26,503 bases of DNA, taken from assembly GCA_001313365.1 (NCBI GenBank), contig BBFS01000067.1, forward strand, positions 1 to 26,503. Reading direction: 5' to 3'. This document shows positions 1-14,198 of this stretch, piece by piece. Within the stretch, counting starts at the first letter, position 1; each line of letters starts with the position of its first letter. Origin of the DNA: Paenarthrobacter nitroguajacolicus JCM 14115. Lineage in GTDB: Bacteria > Actinomycetota > Actinomycetes > Actinomycetales > Micrococcaceae. The position numbers and the translations under genes are program-made. The notes below the pieces were generated by a model, which saw only the letters and a list, made by a program, of their open reading frames with translations, did no database searches and was not told the origin of the DNA.

Positions 1-718
1 CCGCAGCCCCCCCCGCCCCCCCGGCACCTGCGCCCGCCCCCCCACTGGCCGGCACAGGTTCCTACACCATCAAGGCGGGCGACACCCTCAGTTCCATCGC
101 TTCCCCGCCACGGGGTTTCCCTGCCGCTTTGATGGCTGCCAACAACAATGTGACAGCCACCACCGTCATCTATCCGGGCCAGAAGCTCACCATCCCCCGG
201 CGCAGGCTTGCAGCCTGCCGGTGACACCAAGCCCTTGGTCCCCAGTACGTTCCTGGCTTCACCTACCCGCCGGCAGTTGTCAGCTCGGCTAACGAGAACA
301 AGGCCTTGCTCAACGCCTCACCTGTGCCCAGCCGGGCTGAAATGAAGAGCATCGTAGCTGACACGGCCCGGCGCATGGGCGTCAGCCTTCACTGGCTTTG
401 GCCTTCGCCGAACAGGAATCAGGCTTTGACCAGCGGGCTGTCTCGCCCGCCAATGCGATCGGCACGATGCAGGTTATTCCTTCTTCCGGCCAATGGGCGT
501 CCGACCTCGTGGGCCGCAAGCTCAATCTCCTGGACCCGTACGATAATGCCACGGCAGGTGTCGCCATCATCCGGACCCTTATTGCTACCAGCAAGGACTT
601 GGACACGGCGATTGCCGGCTACTACCAAGGTCAGTACTCGGTCAGTAAGTACGGCATGTATGACGACACCAAGCGTTACGTCGAATCGATCAAGGCCCGA
701 CAGCGCACTTTTGGCTAG
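1..718 (+). CDS. LysM-domain lytic transglycosylase (SLT fold), 5' end missing
   Basis: This is the C-terminal part of a secreted peptidoglycan-binding and -cleaving enzyme; its start lies before the window. It opens with a Pro/Ala-rich linker. A LysM domain follows (about 58-205), with YTIKAGDTLSSIA and then VIYPGQKLTIP. The C-terminal soluble lytic transglycosylase domain (about 340-715) shows LAFAEQESGFDQRAVSPANA, with the catalytic-type Glu in the EQES motif, followed by AIGTMQVIPS and IAGYYQGQ. The stop is TAG at 716-718. The reading frame shifts by one base near 200-220, 270 and 387; each fits loss of one base from a GGG or CCC run, and restoring them gives one continuous protein. LysM plus SLT predicts action on the cell wall outside the membrane. 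The next gene is a PASTA kinase, also a cell-wall-linked protein, but no co-transcription is shown because a hairpin separates them. Confidence 0.85.
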
Positions 719-739
719 GCCATCAACTGCACCTTTGAA

Positions 740-773
740 GGGGCCCGAAACCCACGTGGATTCGGGCCCCCCC
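740..773 (+). terminator. GC-rich hairpin after the transglycosylase gene
   Basis: The left arm GGGGCCCGAA (740-749) pairs with the right arm TTCGGGCCCC (761-770) around an 11-base loop. There is no T-tract, as is common in actinobacteria. The left arm has a run of 4 G while the right arm has a run of 7 C (767-773), so three C are unpaired. This asymmetry matches the suspected homopolymer errors elsewhere. Confidence 0.7.
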
Positions 774-796
774 TTCCCTGCCTCGTTTAGGATCAT

Positions 797-4368
<3,572 letters not shown>

Positions 4369-4434
4369 CCTTCAAGAGTAGTAGCCCACGGCAAGGTTGC
4401 GGGACTGCGGCCGTAACCGATGCCACCGCCTACG

Positions 4435-5233
4435 TCACAGTTTCTCCGCTGATCCGCTTCCGTCACCACGGGGTTCATCCCTGTCCTCTGCGATGTCTGA
4501 CGTGGCGTCTTCGGCAACCTCGATCTTATGGACAGGTTCGGGGGGGCCTTTGCCGGCCAACTGGGCCTTGACCACTGCTGCGTACTCGTCCACATACTCC
4601 TGACCGGAAAGCCGCATCAATTCGTACATGATTTCGTCGGTCACAGCCCTCTGGATCAGTCGGTCGTCTTCCATGCCGTAGTAGCGGCTGAAGTCCAGGG
4701 GGGGCTGCCCGAAAATGAGGCCGATCCGGCGGATGTTGGGCAGGCGTTTGCCGATGGGCTGGACCTTCTCCGTCCCGATCATTGCCACAGGCACCACGGG
4801 AACACGTGTTTGCAGTGCGAGCTTGGCCACGCCCACTTTGCCACGGTAGAGCCGGGCATCAGGGCTGCGGGTGCCTCCGGATAGATCCCCAGCAGGCCTC
4901 CGGAATTCAGGACGTCTTTGCCCGCCTGCAGTGACATTTCCGACGCCGCGCCGCCGGAACGGTCCATCGGCAGTTGGTTGCTCAGCCTGAAGAACAGCGC
5001 AGTCAGCCGGCCTTTGAGCCTTTTCCTGTGAAGTACTCGGACTTGGCCAGGAAGATCACCGGGCGACGAACCATCAGGGGGGGCAGGAAGATGGAGTCCG
5101 AGAAGGACAAGTGGTTGGAGGCCAGGATGGCAGCTCCGCTTTCAGGAACGTTGTCCAGTCCCTTCACCCAGGGACGGAACAGGAGTTTGAGGATGGGACC
5201 GAGAAAGATCCTCTTCATGACCCAATAGAACAC
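4435..5233 (-). CDS. plsC: 1-acyl-sn-glycerol-3-phosphate acyltransferase (PlsC family), copy 1
   Basis: Membrane-associated acyltransferase that adds the second acyl chain to make phosphatidic acid. The N-terminus is hydrophobic and basic (MFYWVMKRIFLGPILKLLF). Motif I, NHLSFSDS (NHxxxxD), appears at about residue 40; the Arg-Lys region and LAKSEYFTGKG follow. The substrate-binding motif should read YPEGTRSPDGRLYRGKVGVA; the sequence shows it only after repairing lost bases near 4875 and 4862. Then come VPVVPVAMIGTEKVQP and an acidic C-terminal tail with many D and E. Extra Pro residues (FLPPLMV and GQPPLDFS) coincide with 7-base G runs at 5077-5083 and 4698-4704. The start is GTG 5233 or ATG 5218. 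Position beside aroG matches the mycobacterial and corynebacterial order. A second PlsC homologue is at 22984-23720. Confidence 0.9.
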
Positions 5234-5343
5234 GTTTGTCCTCTCACGGCCGATTGGTTGGCATGCACCCGGGCAACCCGGCCGGCACTCAACAGCAACC
5301 CTACTCCAGTGAGAAATGTCAGGAACAGTGACACGATGGACGC

Positions 5344-6145
5344 ATGACGGAACGCAACAAACCCGCCGCGCCGCTCGCTTTCCACCATGCCGGACATGGA
5401 GCCAACGCCTCCATCGGCGTGGCCATCTGCCACGGCTTCACCGGAAGTCCCCCCCTCAGCGTCCTCCCTTGGGCCGAATATTTAGCCAAGCAGGGCTTCG
5501 CAGTGTCCGTGCCCCCCCTCCTTCCCGGTCATGGCACCAGTTGGCGTGACCTCGCCACCACGAGGTGGCAGGACTGGTACCGGACCTTTGAGCAGAGTTA
5601 CCTGGACCTTGCAGCGACGACGGAGACGTGTTTCGTGGCAGGGCTCTCCATGGGCGGAGCTTGGCTCTGCGGGTGGCCTCCCGCCATGAAGTTCCCGGGC
5701 TGGTCCTGGTGAACCCGGGGGCTGAGCTTCTACGACCGACGGGTGCGGTACGTCGGGGGGGCGTTGAAGTACGTCATGCCCACTACCACCCCCCATAGTG
5801 GAGGACAGGCCGGCGCCCATAACGGTCGAGGAAGGCGACTACTCCAAGACGCCGCTGAAGGCCGTCCACGAACTCAAGAAGCTCTTCCGCGCAGCTACCC
5901 GTGGCCTACCGCATGTGGAGGCTCCCGCGCTGGTGTTCAAATCCTCGGTTGACGACGTCGTCCCGCCGAGCTCAGTGGCCACCATCAGCAAGTACATCGA
6001 CTCCTCGCGCCTCAAAGTGGTCACGCTTCCACACAGCGGGCATGTGGCCACCCTGGATGTTGATGCACCCACCATTTTTGAAGAATCAGCCGGCTTTTTC
6101 CGCCAGCGTGCCGGGGGGGACAGAGTAGCCTCGGAGTCATCATGA
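5344..6145 (+). CDS. Alpha/beta hydrolase, carboxylesterase/monoacylglycerol-lipase-like, copy 1
   Basis: A serine hydrolase of about 265 residues, likely acting on carboxylic or lipid esters; the substrate is unknown. Visible features are the oxyanion-loop HGFTGSP, the LLPGHGTSW strand-turn, the nucleophile elbow GLSMGG (catalytic Ser), the acid-residue region KSSVDDVVPP and the catalytic His in LPHSGHVATLD. There is no signal peptide, so it is probably cytoplasmic. Frame breaks lie near 5662 (TTT read as TT), 5720 (an extra G) and 5790 (six C where five fit). In-frame extra residues fall at 7-base runs at 5449-5455, 5512-5518, 5755-5761 and 6113-6119. It lies directly before a paralogue: its stop TGA (6143-6145) overlaps the next ATG (6142), which suggests translational coupling. 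Confidence 0.85.
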
Positions 6146-6947
6146 AAATGCTCCCCCGACTTTTCGCCGTTCCACAGTAGCTGGAAGGGTGCCGGCCCCC
6201 CGCGTTGGTGTGGTCATGTCCCACGGGTTCACTGGAAGCCCGCACAGCGTCAGGCCGTGGGCCGAACACCTCGCCGCGTCCGGCTACGCCGTAAGGCTGC
6301 CGTTGCTGCCCGGCCACGGCACCACGTGGCAGGACATGGCCACCCGCTCGTGGCGGGAGTGGCACCGTGCCGTGGATGATGCGTACCTTGAGCTGGCTTC
6401 GGAGTGCGATTACGTTTTCTCTGCCGGTTTGTCCATGGGCGGCACCCTGGCCTTGCGGATAGCAGCCACGCGTCCCATTGCAGGGACAGTGGTGGTGAAC
6501 CCTGGACTGGTCCTGGACGATCCGCGGGCTGTCATCGTCGCTGCCCTCAAGTATGTGGTGAAGACAACTCCGGCCATCGCCAATGACATTCTCAAGCCGG
6601 ACCAGGACGAAGGTGCCTACGCCCGGACGCCAGTTGCGGCCGCTCACCAACTCAAGAAGATGTACAAGGACACAGCCGCCATCCTGCCGCGCATCAGCTC
6701 ACCCGTCAGGGTCTACAAGTCAACGGTGGACAACGTCATCTCGAACGCGAGCCTGGAGTTCCTCCGTTCCCGGGTTCAGGCACCGGTGGATGTCACTTAC
6801 CTCCACAACAGCCGCCATGTTGCCACCCTTGATAATGACGCTCCGGAGATTTTTTCCGGAACCGTCGATTTTATCCAGAAGACCGTAGCGGCCCTGGCCG
6901 GGCACGGGCTTTCCTCCGAAAAGGACACAGCCCATGAACAGGCCTGA
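6142..6947 (+). CDS. Alpha/beta hydrolase, carboxylesterase/monoacylglycerol-lipase-like, copy 2
   Basis: A paralogue of the preceding gene with the same layout: MSHGFTGSPHSVRPWAEHLA, LPLLPGHGTTWQDMA, nucleophile elbow GLSMGG, VVNPGLVLDD, KSTVDNVIS for the acid region and NSRHVATLD with the catalytic His. The start is taken as ATG 6142 (MKMLPDFSPFHSSWKGAG) because this aligns with the paralogue's N-terminus. It requires one C to be removed at 6153-6157 (5 instead of 4) and one at about 6195-6200 (6 instead of 5). Without repair, the longest open frame begins at GTG 6189. From there to TGA 6947 the frame is intact. The 3' end overlaps the following gene by 14 bases, so all three form one transcription unit. 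Confidence 0.85.
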
Positions 6948-7503
6948 TCCCAATTCTGCTGATCAAAGCGCCAACAAGGACGACGACGCCGTATGGCAGG
7001 ATCTGGTGGCCCGGCTGGAGGCCACGCAGTCAGGCCCGGAAGGGGGAATCGCCAAAGCACGGAAAGCCGCAGGACATCAACCAGGCCCCCCCGGGCCTGA
7101 AGCCGGGCTTCAGCAAGAGTCCGGCAGGACTTTCCGGGACTTCGATCCGCTGGGGTTGTCCGCACCTGCCCCGGAACCGTTACCTGATCCGGCGGCAGTA
7201 CGTGCCGATGCCGATGCCGGAATCCGGCCGTCCGGGCCTCGTGACTTCGAAGTCGAGGACGAGGACCACACCTTCGTTCCTGAGGATCCGCCCAGCCTGG
7301 CGGGAACTGAGCCGCTGGTCATGCTGGCGTGGGTGGGTGCCGTGGGCGGACCCATCGCCCTGCTTTTCACAGCCATGTTTTGGCGGTCCGCGCCGTTGAC
7401 GGCAGTTCTGGGCATTGTCGCCATTTTCGTGGCGTCAGTGGTCTACCTCATCATGCAGCTTCCGCAGGAAAAAAACGAGGACGACGACGGCGCCCGCCTC
7501 TAG
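6934..7503 (+). CDS. Conserved hypothetical membrane protein with acidic N-terminal region
   Basis: I do not recognise a named family. The protein has 189 residues. Its first 120 or so are hydrophilic and rich in D, E, P and A, with a predicted helix near VWQDLVARLEATQ. Two transmembrane helices follow: PLVMLAWVGAVGGPIALLFT and LTAVLGIVAIFVASVVYLI. A short acidic C-terminus ends in DDDGARL. The frame is intact. The ATG at 6934 lies inside the end of the second hydrolase gene, so the two are probably translated in tandem. It converges on the glucokinase gene with only 33 bases between the stops and no clear hairpin. A role with the hydrolases is possible but only inferred from the overlap. Confidence 0.7.
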   Translation: MNRPDPNSADQSANKDDDAVWQDLVARLEATQSGPEGGIAKARKAAGHQPGPPGPEAGLQQESGRTFRDFDPLGLSAPAPEPLPDPAAVRADADAGIRPSGPRDFEVEDEDHTFVPEDPPSLAGTEPLVMLAWVGAVGGPIALLFTAMFWRSAPLTAVLGIVAIFVASVVYLIMQLPQEKNEDDDGARL

Positions 7504-7536
7504 GGGGGGCACACAGCCGTTCCCAGCATGGCAAGC

Positions 7537-8616
7537 CTAGCTGCGCGCCCGTCCGCTGACACGCGACAAGTCTGCTGCGCCGATCATGCCGGCACGCGGC
7601 CCGAGGGCCGCGAGCTCGATCCTTGCCATGGGACGGAAACCCCCGCCCTGTGAGGTTCTTCGCGAATGACTCCCGGCGGGTGCGGCGAGCAACTCCCCCG
7701 CATCACACAGTCCCCCCGCCTATAACGAACATCCCGGGGGGGTCAAGTGCTGCTGCGAGGTTGGCCAACCCCCAGGCCCAACCATTCGCCTTGGTCGGCG
7801 AGGAGTTCGCGGGACGTGGCATCGCCCGCAAGTGCCAGCGAGGTCACGGCTGCGCCCGACAGGTTCTCTGCGGTCCCGCCTGCCTTCTCCAAGAGCGCAC
7901 GGCCTGCGGGGGGGAATTGGTCCGCACCAGCTGCCGGGCTTCCCGGCCCAGAGCGTTACCGGAGGCATACTGTTCCCAGCAGCCGCGGTTACCGCATTCG
8001 CAGCGGTGGCCCCCCGGGGGGGAAAATGATCTGGTGCCCGAATTCCCCCGGCAACGCCGTAGCGTCCCCCGTTCCACCCGGCCATCCATGACCATGGCAC
8101 CACCAATGCCTGTGCCCAGCGTGATGCACACCAGGCGGCTTTCGCCCTGGCCTGAGCCAAAGCGCCACTCCGCCCACGCCGCAGCATCTGCGTCATTTGT
8201 GAGCAGTACGGGACGCCTCAGCAACTTCTGGAGGCTCTCCCTCAGGGGGGGCTCGTTACGCCACGCCAGATGGGGGGGGCTGAACAGCACCGTGCCGCCG
8301 TCGAGGTCCATCCATCCTGCGGCACCGATGCCCACCGAAGCGATCCGGTGTCCTGCGCTGAGTTCGTCCACCAGCTCCACAATGGTCTGCTCGACGGCTC
8401 GGGGGGGTCCGCGCCTGGCGTGGACCTGCGTGCCTCGGCGAGGACCCTGCCCTCGGCGTCCACAACGCCGGCGGCTACCTTGGTGCCTCCGATGTCGATC
8501 CCGATCGCCAGTCCGCGGCGGCCCAAATGGCTTCGTCGGGCAGCCCAGGGCACGTCCCTCCATGCCGAGGCCGGTGGCTTGGGTCTGACCAGGGAACTGG
8601 ACCGTAGTGCGGGCAT
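7537..8616 (-). CDS. glk: ROK-family glucokinase
   Basis: Phosphorylates glucose to glucose 6-phosphate using ATP. N-terminal phosphate-binding motif: LAIGIDIGGTKVAAGVVD. Sugar-binding and catalytic segment: PVLLTNDADAAAWAEW, with the ND pair. Second phosphate motif: ITLGTGIGGAMVMDG. ROK zinc motif: GHRCECGNRGCWEQYASG, with three Cys and the upstream His. The end, IELAALGPRAGMIGAADLS, is typical for the family; the stop is TAG at 7537-7539. The start is ATG 8616. Breaks or extra residues lie near 8401-8406 (GGGGGG), 8245-8251 and 8271-8277 (extra Pro), 8072, 8019-8024, and several sites between 7640 and 7910. It lies between lipid-related genes, is transcribed divergently from the acyl-CoA ligase and converges on the small membrane protein gene. 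A polyphosphate glucokinase is less likely from the motifs, but I cannot exclude it. Confidence 0.9.
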
Positions 8617-8808
8617 CCCCTCATCCTATTCCGCAGGGCGGGGGGGCGGCACCGGCATCATAGGGGGCATGGATGGCATCGAGTTGCTTGAAATGACGGC
8701 TCATCCGTAAAGTTACTCGCCAGTAGGTGAAATAGAACACACCTCCGCGAGCGGGCATACTAGAGTGGAAGCAGCCCCTCGTGGCCCGTGGATATCAAAG
8801 GAGCTACC
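8617..8808. other. Divergent promoter region between glk and the acyl-CoA ligase
   Basis: About 190 bases without a gene. The region must hold the promoters of both divergent genes, but I could not place a convincing -35/-10 pair. AAAGGAG at 8797-8803 is the ribosome-binding site that fixes the ligase start at GTG 8809. G runs of 7 (8640-8646) and 5 lie in it. Confidence 0.5.
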
Positions 8809-10624
8809 GTGCGTGAAATCAGTGTTCCTCCCCTCGTGAACATCGCCCCCCCGGAAACCAACATCACGGACCTCGTGATCCGAGAGGCAGAAAAAGCATC
8901 CAACCCTGCGCTGTTTTCCAAGTTGGACGGCAATGGGCAGTGGCAGGACATCCGTGCCAAGGACTTCCTGCAAGACGTGAGGGCCTTGGCAAAGGGCCTC
9001 ATCGCCAGTGGAGTCGGCGTAGGCGATCGTGTGGGCATCATGTCCCGCACGCGGTACGAATGGTCCCTCGTGGACTTCGCCATCTGGTTTGCCGGAGCGT
9101 CTCTGTCCCTATCTACGAAACGTCGTCGCCTTCACAAGTGGCATGGAACCTGGGCGACTCAGGCGCTGTTGCAGCCTTTGGCGAAGCCGCGCACCATGAG
9201 GACGTCATCCGCCAGGCTGTTGCCGCAGAAGACATCACTTCGGTGGCCAACGTCTGGCAGCTTGAGGGCGCCGGACTCGATGCGCTGCGCACTGCAGGTG
9301 CAGGCGTCCCCGACGACGAACTCGAGTCCCGCCGTTCCTCAGCCGGGCTCAAGGATCTCGCTACGATTATCTACACCTCCGGTACCACCGGCAGGCCCAA
9401 GGGCTGCGAACTGACCCACGCAACTTCGTGGAGCTCTCCGAGAATGCCCGCGCTTCATTGCCGGAAATCATCAACGAGTCTGCCAAGACCATCATGTTCC
9501 TCCCCTTGGCCCACGTCTTCGCGCGTTTCATCTCCGTGCTTGCCGTGGCCGGCGGGGTGAAGGTGGCGCACACCCCCCCGGACATCAAGAACCTCTTGGC
9601 TGACCTCCAGAGCTTCCAGCCGACGTTCATCCTGGCTGTTCCCCCCGGGTCTTCGAGAAGGTCTACAACTCGGCGCTGACCAAGGCAGAGGACGGCGGCA
9701 AGGGAGCCATCTTCCACCGCGCAGTGGATACTGCAATCGCCTATTCCAAAGCACGCGAGTCCGGTTCGCTGGGACTTGGCTTGAAGCTCAAGCACGCCTT
9801 GTTCGACAAACTCGTCTACGGCAAACTCCGTGCGGCGATGGGCGGCCATGTTGCCCACGCAGTCTCGGGAGGCGGTCCGTTGGGTGAACGACTCGGGCAC
9901 TTCTTCCAGGCATCGGCCTGCAGATCCTGGAGGCTACGGCCTGACCGAGACCACGGCGCCGATCTCCGTGAACACACCGTCCATGATCAAGATCGGCACG
10001 GTAGGTGCCCCCTTGCCGGGCAACTCGGTCAAGATCGCCGACGACGGGGAAATCCTCGCCAAGGGTGTCTGCGTCATGCGCGGCTACTACAAGCGTGAAG
10101 ACCTGACTGACGAAACGTTTGCTGACGGCTGGTTCCGCACCGGAGACATCGGCGAACTGGACAACAACGGCTTCCTCAAGATCACTGGCCGCAAGAAGGA
10201 AATCATCGTTACTGCCGGCGGAAAGAACGTGGTTCCTGCCCTGCTCGAGGACCAGATCCGCGCGGATGCGTTGGTTTCCCAGGTTCTTGTGGTGGGCGAC
10301 AACCGTCCATTCATCGGCGCTGGTCACCCTGGACGAAGAAGCGCTCCCGGGCTGGCTGGACCGCCACGGGCTCCCGGCCGGCACCACAGTCGCCGAAGCA
10401 CCGACCACCCGGTGGTTAAGGCAGCAGTCCAGGAACTCATCAGCAAAGCCAACCAGTCGGTGTCCCAGGCTGAGGCCATCAAGTCCTTCAGGATCGTTCC
10501 GGCGGACTTCACCGAAGCCTCGGGTCACCTGACGCCATCCCTCAAGGTCAAGCGGGCCCAGGTCATGAAGGACTTCGACACCGTCATTGAGGAAATGTAC
10601 ACAGCACCCCCCCGCGCGTCCTAG
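8809..10624 (+). CDS. fadD15: Long-chain fatty acid-CoA ligase (AMP-forming), FadD15-like
   Basis: Activates fatty acids to acyl-CoA through an acyl-adenylate. Adenylate-forming motifs in order: [17 protein letters not shown] (ATP P-loop), [29 protein letters not shown] (after two one-base repairs near 9911 and 9938), [20 protein letters not shown] (the Asp binding the ribose), [17 protein letters not shown] (hinge), and TPSLKVKR with the C-terminal catalytic Lys. The expected length is about 600 residues. GTG 8809 is preferred as the start because AAAGGAG lies five bases before it; GTG 8788 is in frame but has no such site. Frame breaks lie near 9104, 9424, 9648-9653 (six C for four), 9911, 9938, 10320 and 10408. 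Extra Pro residues sit at 8848-8854 and 9575-9581. A terminator follows directly. It belongs to the conserved block with pknL, aroG and plsC. Confidence 0.92.
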
Positions 10625-10650
10625 CCAGGGCGTTTCAACCAGGAGCAGCA

Positions 10651-10696
10651 AAAAAGTACCCCCCCGTCCGGATTCTTCCGGACGGGGTACTTTTTT
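10651..10696. terminator. Bidirectional terminator between acyl-CoA ligase and pyc
   Basis: A strong hairpin with A-tract before and T-tract after: GTACCCC...GTCCGGA (10656-10672) against TCCGGAC...GGGGTAC (10677-10690), then TTTTTT. It serves both convergent genes. The left arm carries 7 C (10659-10665) but its partner only 4 G (10684-10687). Confidence 0.92.
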
Positions 10697-10706
10697 GCGT
10701 GGATGG

Positions 10707-13700
10707 CTAGCCGATCACCAGCAGCAAGTCGCCGCCCTGGACCTGCTCAACCGAGGAAATGGCGAGGCGGGAGACCGTGCCGGCCACCGGCGTCGTGATG
10801 GATGCTTCCATCTTCATCGCCTCAATGGTGGCAACGGTGTCGCCGGCGTTGACGACATCGCCCACCTTGACCGTTACGGTGACTGCGCCGGCAAACGGTG
10901 CGGCAACCTGGCCTGGCTGTGCCGGATCTGCCTTTTCCGCGGCCTTGACATTGCTGACCACGGATCGGTCACGAACAACAACGGGCCTGGACTGGCCGTT
11001 GAGCGTGCACATCACAGTGCGCATGCCCTTCTCGTCGGCTTCTGAGACGGCCTCAAGCTGGGCAATGAGGCGTACGCCCTTCTCTAGCTCGATAACGTGC
11101 TCTGCGCCCTGCTGGAGACCGTACAGGTAGTCACGGGTGTCCAGCACGGAGATGTTGCCGTAAGTGTCAACGCTCTTCAGGTAGTCCTTGGTGGGTCCCG
11201 CGAAGAGCAAACGGTTCAGCGTGTGCTGCCGCGTCTTGGAATCACCCTTCAGCGCGGCGCTGTCCTCGGCGCTGATGTCGACGTCGCGCACCTTGACGCT
11301 GCGGCCTTGAAGGGCCTTGGTGCGGAACGGCTCCGGCCAGCCTCCGGGAGGATCACCGAGCTCCCCGGAGAGGAAGCCGATGACGGAGTCCGGGATGTCG
11401 TAGTTCTGCGGGTTCTCGTTGAAGTCCGCGGGATCGGCGTTGAGTCCTACAAGGTGCAACGCAAGATCGCCTACCACCTTGGAGGATGGGGGGGTGACCT
11501 TCACCAAACGGCCCAGGATCCGGTCAGCCGCCGTGTACATGTCCTCGATGGCCTCGAACTGCTCCCCCCCAGGCCCAAAGCGATGGCCTGCTGGCGAAGG
11601 TTTGACAGCTGGCCGCCGGGGATTTCGTGCTGGTAGACGCGGCCAGTGGGGCCCGGAAGACCGGATTCGAAGGGGGCATAGACGCGACGAACGGCTTCCC
11701 AGTAGGGCTCAAGGGAACCCACGTTGGCCAGGCTGAGCCCGGTATCGCGGGGGGGTGTGTTGGCCAATGCAGCGACCAGTGCCGACGCGGCGGGCTGACT
11801 TGTGGTGCCGGCCAGGGATGCAGATGCCACGTCAACGGCATCCACGCCAGCGTCAACAGCAGCCAGCAAAGTGGCAAGCTGGCCACCCGCAGTGTCGTGC
11901 GTGTGCAGGTGGACGGGCAGGTCGAAGCGCTCACGCAGGGCAGATACCAGTTTCGCGGCAGCGGCCGGACGCAGGAGGCCTGCCATGTCCTTGATGGCGA
12001 GGATGTGTGCACCGGCGTCGACGATCTTCTGGGCGAGGTCCAGGTAGTAGTCGAGGGTGTAGAGGTCCTCGTTCGGGTCCAGGAGGTTGCCTGTGTAGCA
12101 AAGAGCCACCTCGGCGACGGCCGTCCCCCCCGTTGCACGCACGGCCCGAATGGCGGGGGCCATCTGGTTGACGTCGTTGAGGGCGTCAAAGATACGGAAG
12201 ATGTCAATGCCCGTAGCGGCAGCCTCGTTAACGAAGGCCTCCGTCACTTCTTCCGGGTAGGGGGTGTAGCCCACGGTGTTGCGTCCGCGGAGCAGCATCT
12301 GGATACAGGTGTTCGGCAATGCCTTGCGCAGTGCAGCCAGGCGGTCCCACGGGTCCTCACCCAGGAAGCGAAGTGCGACGTCGTAAGTTGCGCCGCCCCC
12401 CCAGGCCTCCACGGAAAGCAGCTCGGGCATGAGTGCCGTCACTGCCGGACCGGCGGCCACGAGGTCGCGGGTGCGCACCCGTGTTGCCAGCAGGGACTGG
12501 TGGGCGTCGCGGAACGTGGTGTCCGTAACAGCCAGCGCCTGCTGCTCACGGAGGGCCTTGGCAAAGCCCTCCGGCCCAAGTTCGATCAACTTCTGGCGCG
12601 AACCCGACGTGGGAACCGGTCCATCGATCGTCGGCAGCTTGCTGGCAGGGTCCGAATGGACAGCGAGCTCGCCGTTGGGCTTGTTCACGGTGACCTCAGC
12701 CAACCAGGTGAGCAACTTGGTTCCACGGTCTGCTGAGATGTGCGACTTCAGCAGCTCAGGGCGCTTGTCGATGAAGTCCGTGGCCACGTTTCCGGCGTTG
12801 AAGTCCGGATCCGCGAGAACAGCCTGCAGGAATGGAATGTTGGTGGACACGCCACGGATACGGAACTCAGCCAAACCACGACGCGCGCGGGCTACGGCCG
12901 CAGGGTAGTCGCGGCCACGGCATGTCAGCTTCACCAGCATTGAGTCGAAGTGCGGGCTGATCTCGGCACCGGAGTAAACAGTGCCGCCGTCGAGCCTGAC
13001 ACCGGCGCCACCGGCAGAACGGTAGCCGGTGATCTTTCCAACGTCAGGACGGAAACCGTTGGAGGGGTCTTCGGTGGTGATGCGGCACTGCAGCGCAGCA
13101 CCCTTGATGGACACCGAATCCTGGCTCAGCCCAAGGTCCGCAAGGGTTTCCCCCCCGAGGCGATCCGCATCTGAGCCTGCACGAGGTCCACGTCGGTGAT
13201 TTCCTCGGTGACGGTGTGCTCCACCTGGATGCGGGGGGGTTCATCTCAATGAAGACGTGCTGGCCGGCCCGCTCCCCCTTCTGTGTCCACCAGGAACTCC
13301 ACAGTTCCGGCATTGACATAGTTCAAGGCCTTCGCGAACGCCACGGCGTCGCGGTAAAGGGCCTGACGAATGTTCTCGTCCAGGTTCGGCGCGGGCGCAA
13401 TCTCCACCACTTTCTGGTGGCGGCGCTGCAACGAACAGTCACGCTCGAAGAGGTGCATGACGTTGCCTTCGGCGTCGGCCAGGATCTGCACTTCGATGTG
13501 GCGGGGGGGACGCAGAACTGCCTGCTCAAGGAACATGGTGGGGGGGTCGCCGAAAGCTGCATCGGCTTCGCGCATGGCGGACTGCAAAGCTTCGGGAAGG
13601 GCTTCGCGCGTCTCCACACGCCGCATGCCACGGCCGCCACCGCCGGCGACGGCCTTGGCGAAGATGGGGGGGAAGCCGATCTCGTCGGCGGCAGCGATGA

Positions 13701-14133
13701 GCTCATCAAGGTCCTTGGAGGGCTTGCTCGACTTCAGGACCGGGACACCGGCCTTGCGGGCGGCTTCCAGGGCAGCAACCTTGTTGCCAGCGAGCTCCAG
13801 GACCTCCGCGGGCGGGCCCACGAAGGTAATGCCTGCTGCCTTGGCAGCGCGGGCGAGGTCCGGGTTCTCGGAGAGGAAGCCATAGCCGGGGGGGTAAATT
13901 GCGTCAGCGCCGGCTTCTTTGGCGACGCGGACAACCTCCTCTACGTCCAGGTAGGCGCGGACGGGATGGCCCACCTCGCCGATCAGGTAAGCTTCGTCGG
14001 CCTTCTGCCGGTGGATCGAGTTACGGTCCTCATGCGGAAAGACGGCTACGGTCTTGGCGCCCAGTTCATAACCAGCGCGAAACGCCCTGATCGCGATTTC
14101 GCCGCGATTGGCCACCAGAATTTTCGAAAACAT
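10707..14133 (-). CDS. pyc: Pyruvate carboxylase
   Basis: Biotin-dependent anaplerotic enzyme that carboxylates pyruvate to oxaloacetate; about 1130 residues in one chain. Biotin carboxylase domain: [82 protein letters not shown] (after repair near 13230 and 13270). Carboxyltransferase domain: [64 protein letters not shown]. Biotin carrier domain: [20 protein letters not shown] with the biotinylated Lys in EAMKMEA; the protein ends LLLVIG. The start is ATG 14133 with AGGAG upstream. Frame breaks lie near 13156-13230, 13267-13271 (5 for 4) and 11564-11570 (7 for 5). Extra residues sit at 12398-12404, 13504-13510 and 13541-13547. It is transcribed away from parA; a CRP-like site lies about 75 bases upstream of the start. 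Confidence 0.96.
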
Positions 14134-14198
14134 ACTTCTCCTGCATCATTGCGGTGGATCGGTCGGTGGTCACAGTGTGTAGTGCCGCCAGCATCAAA

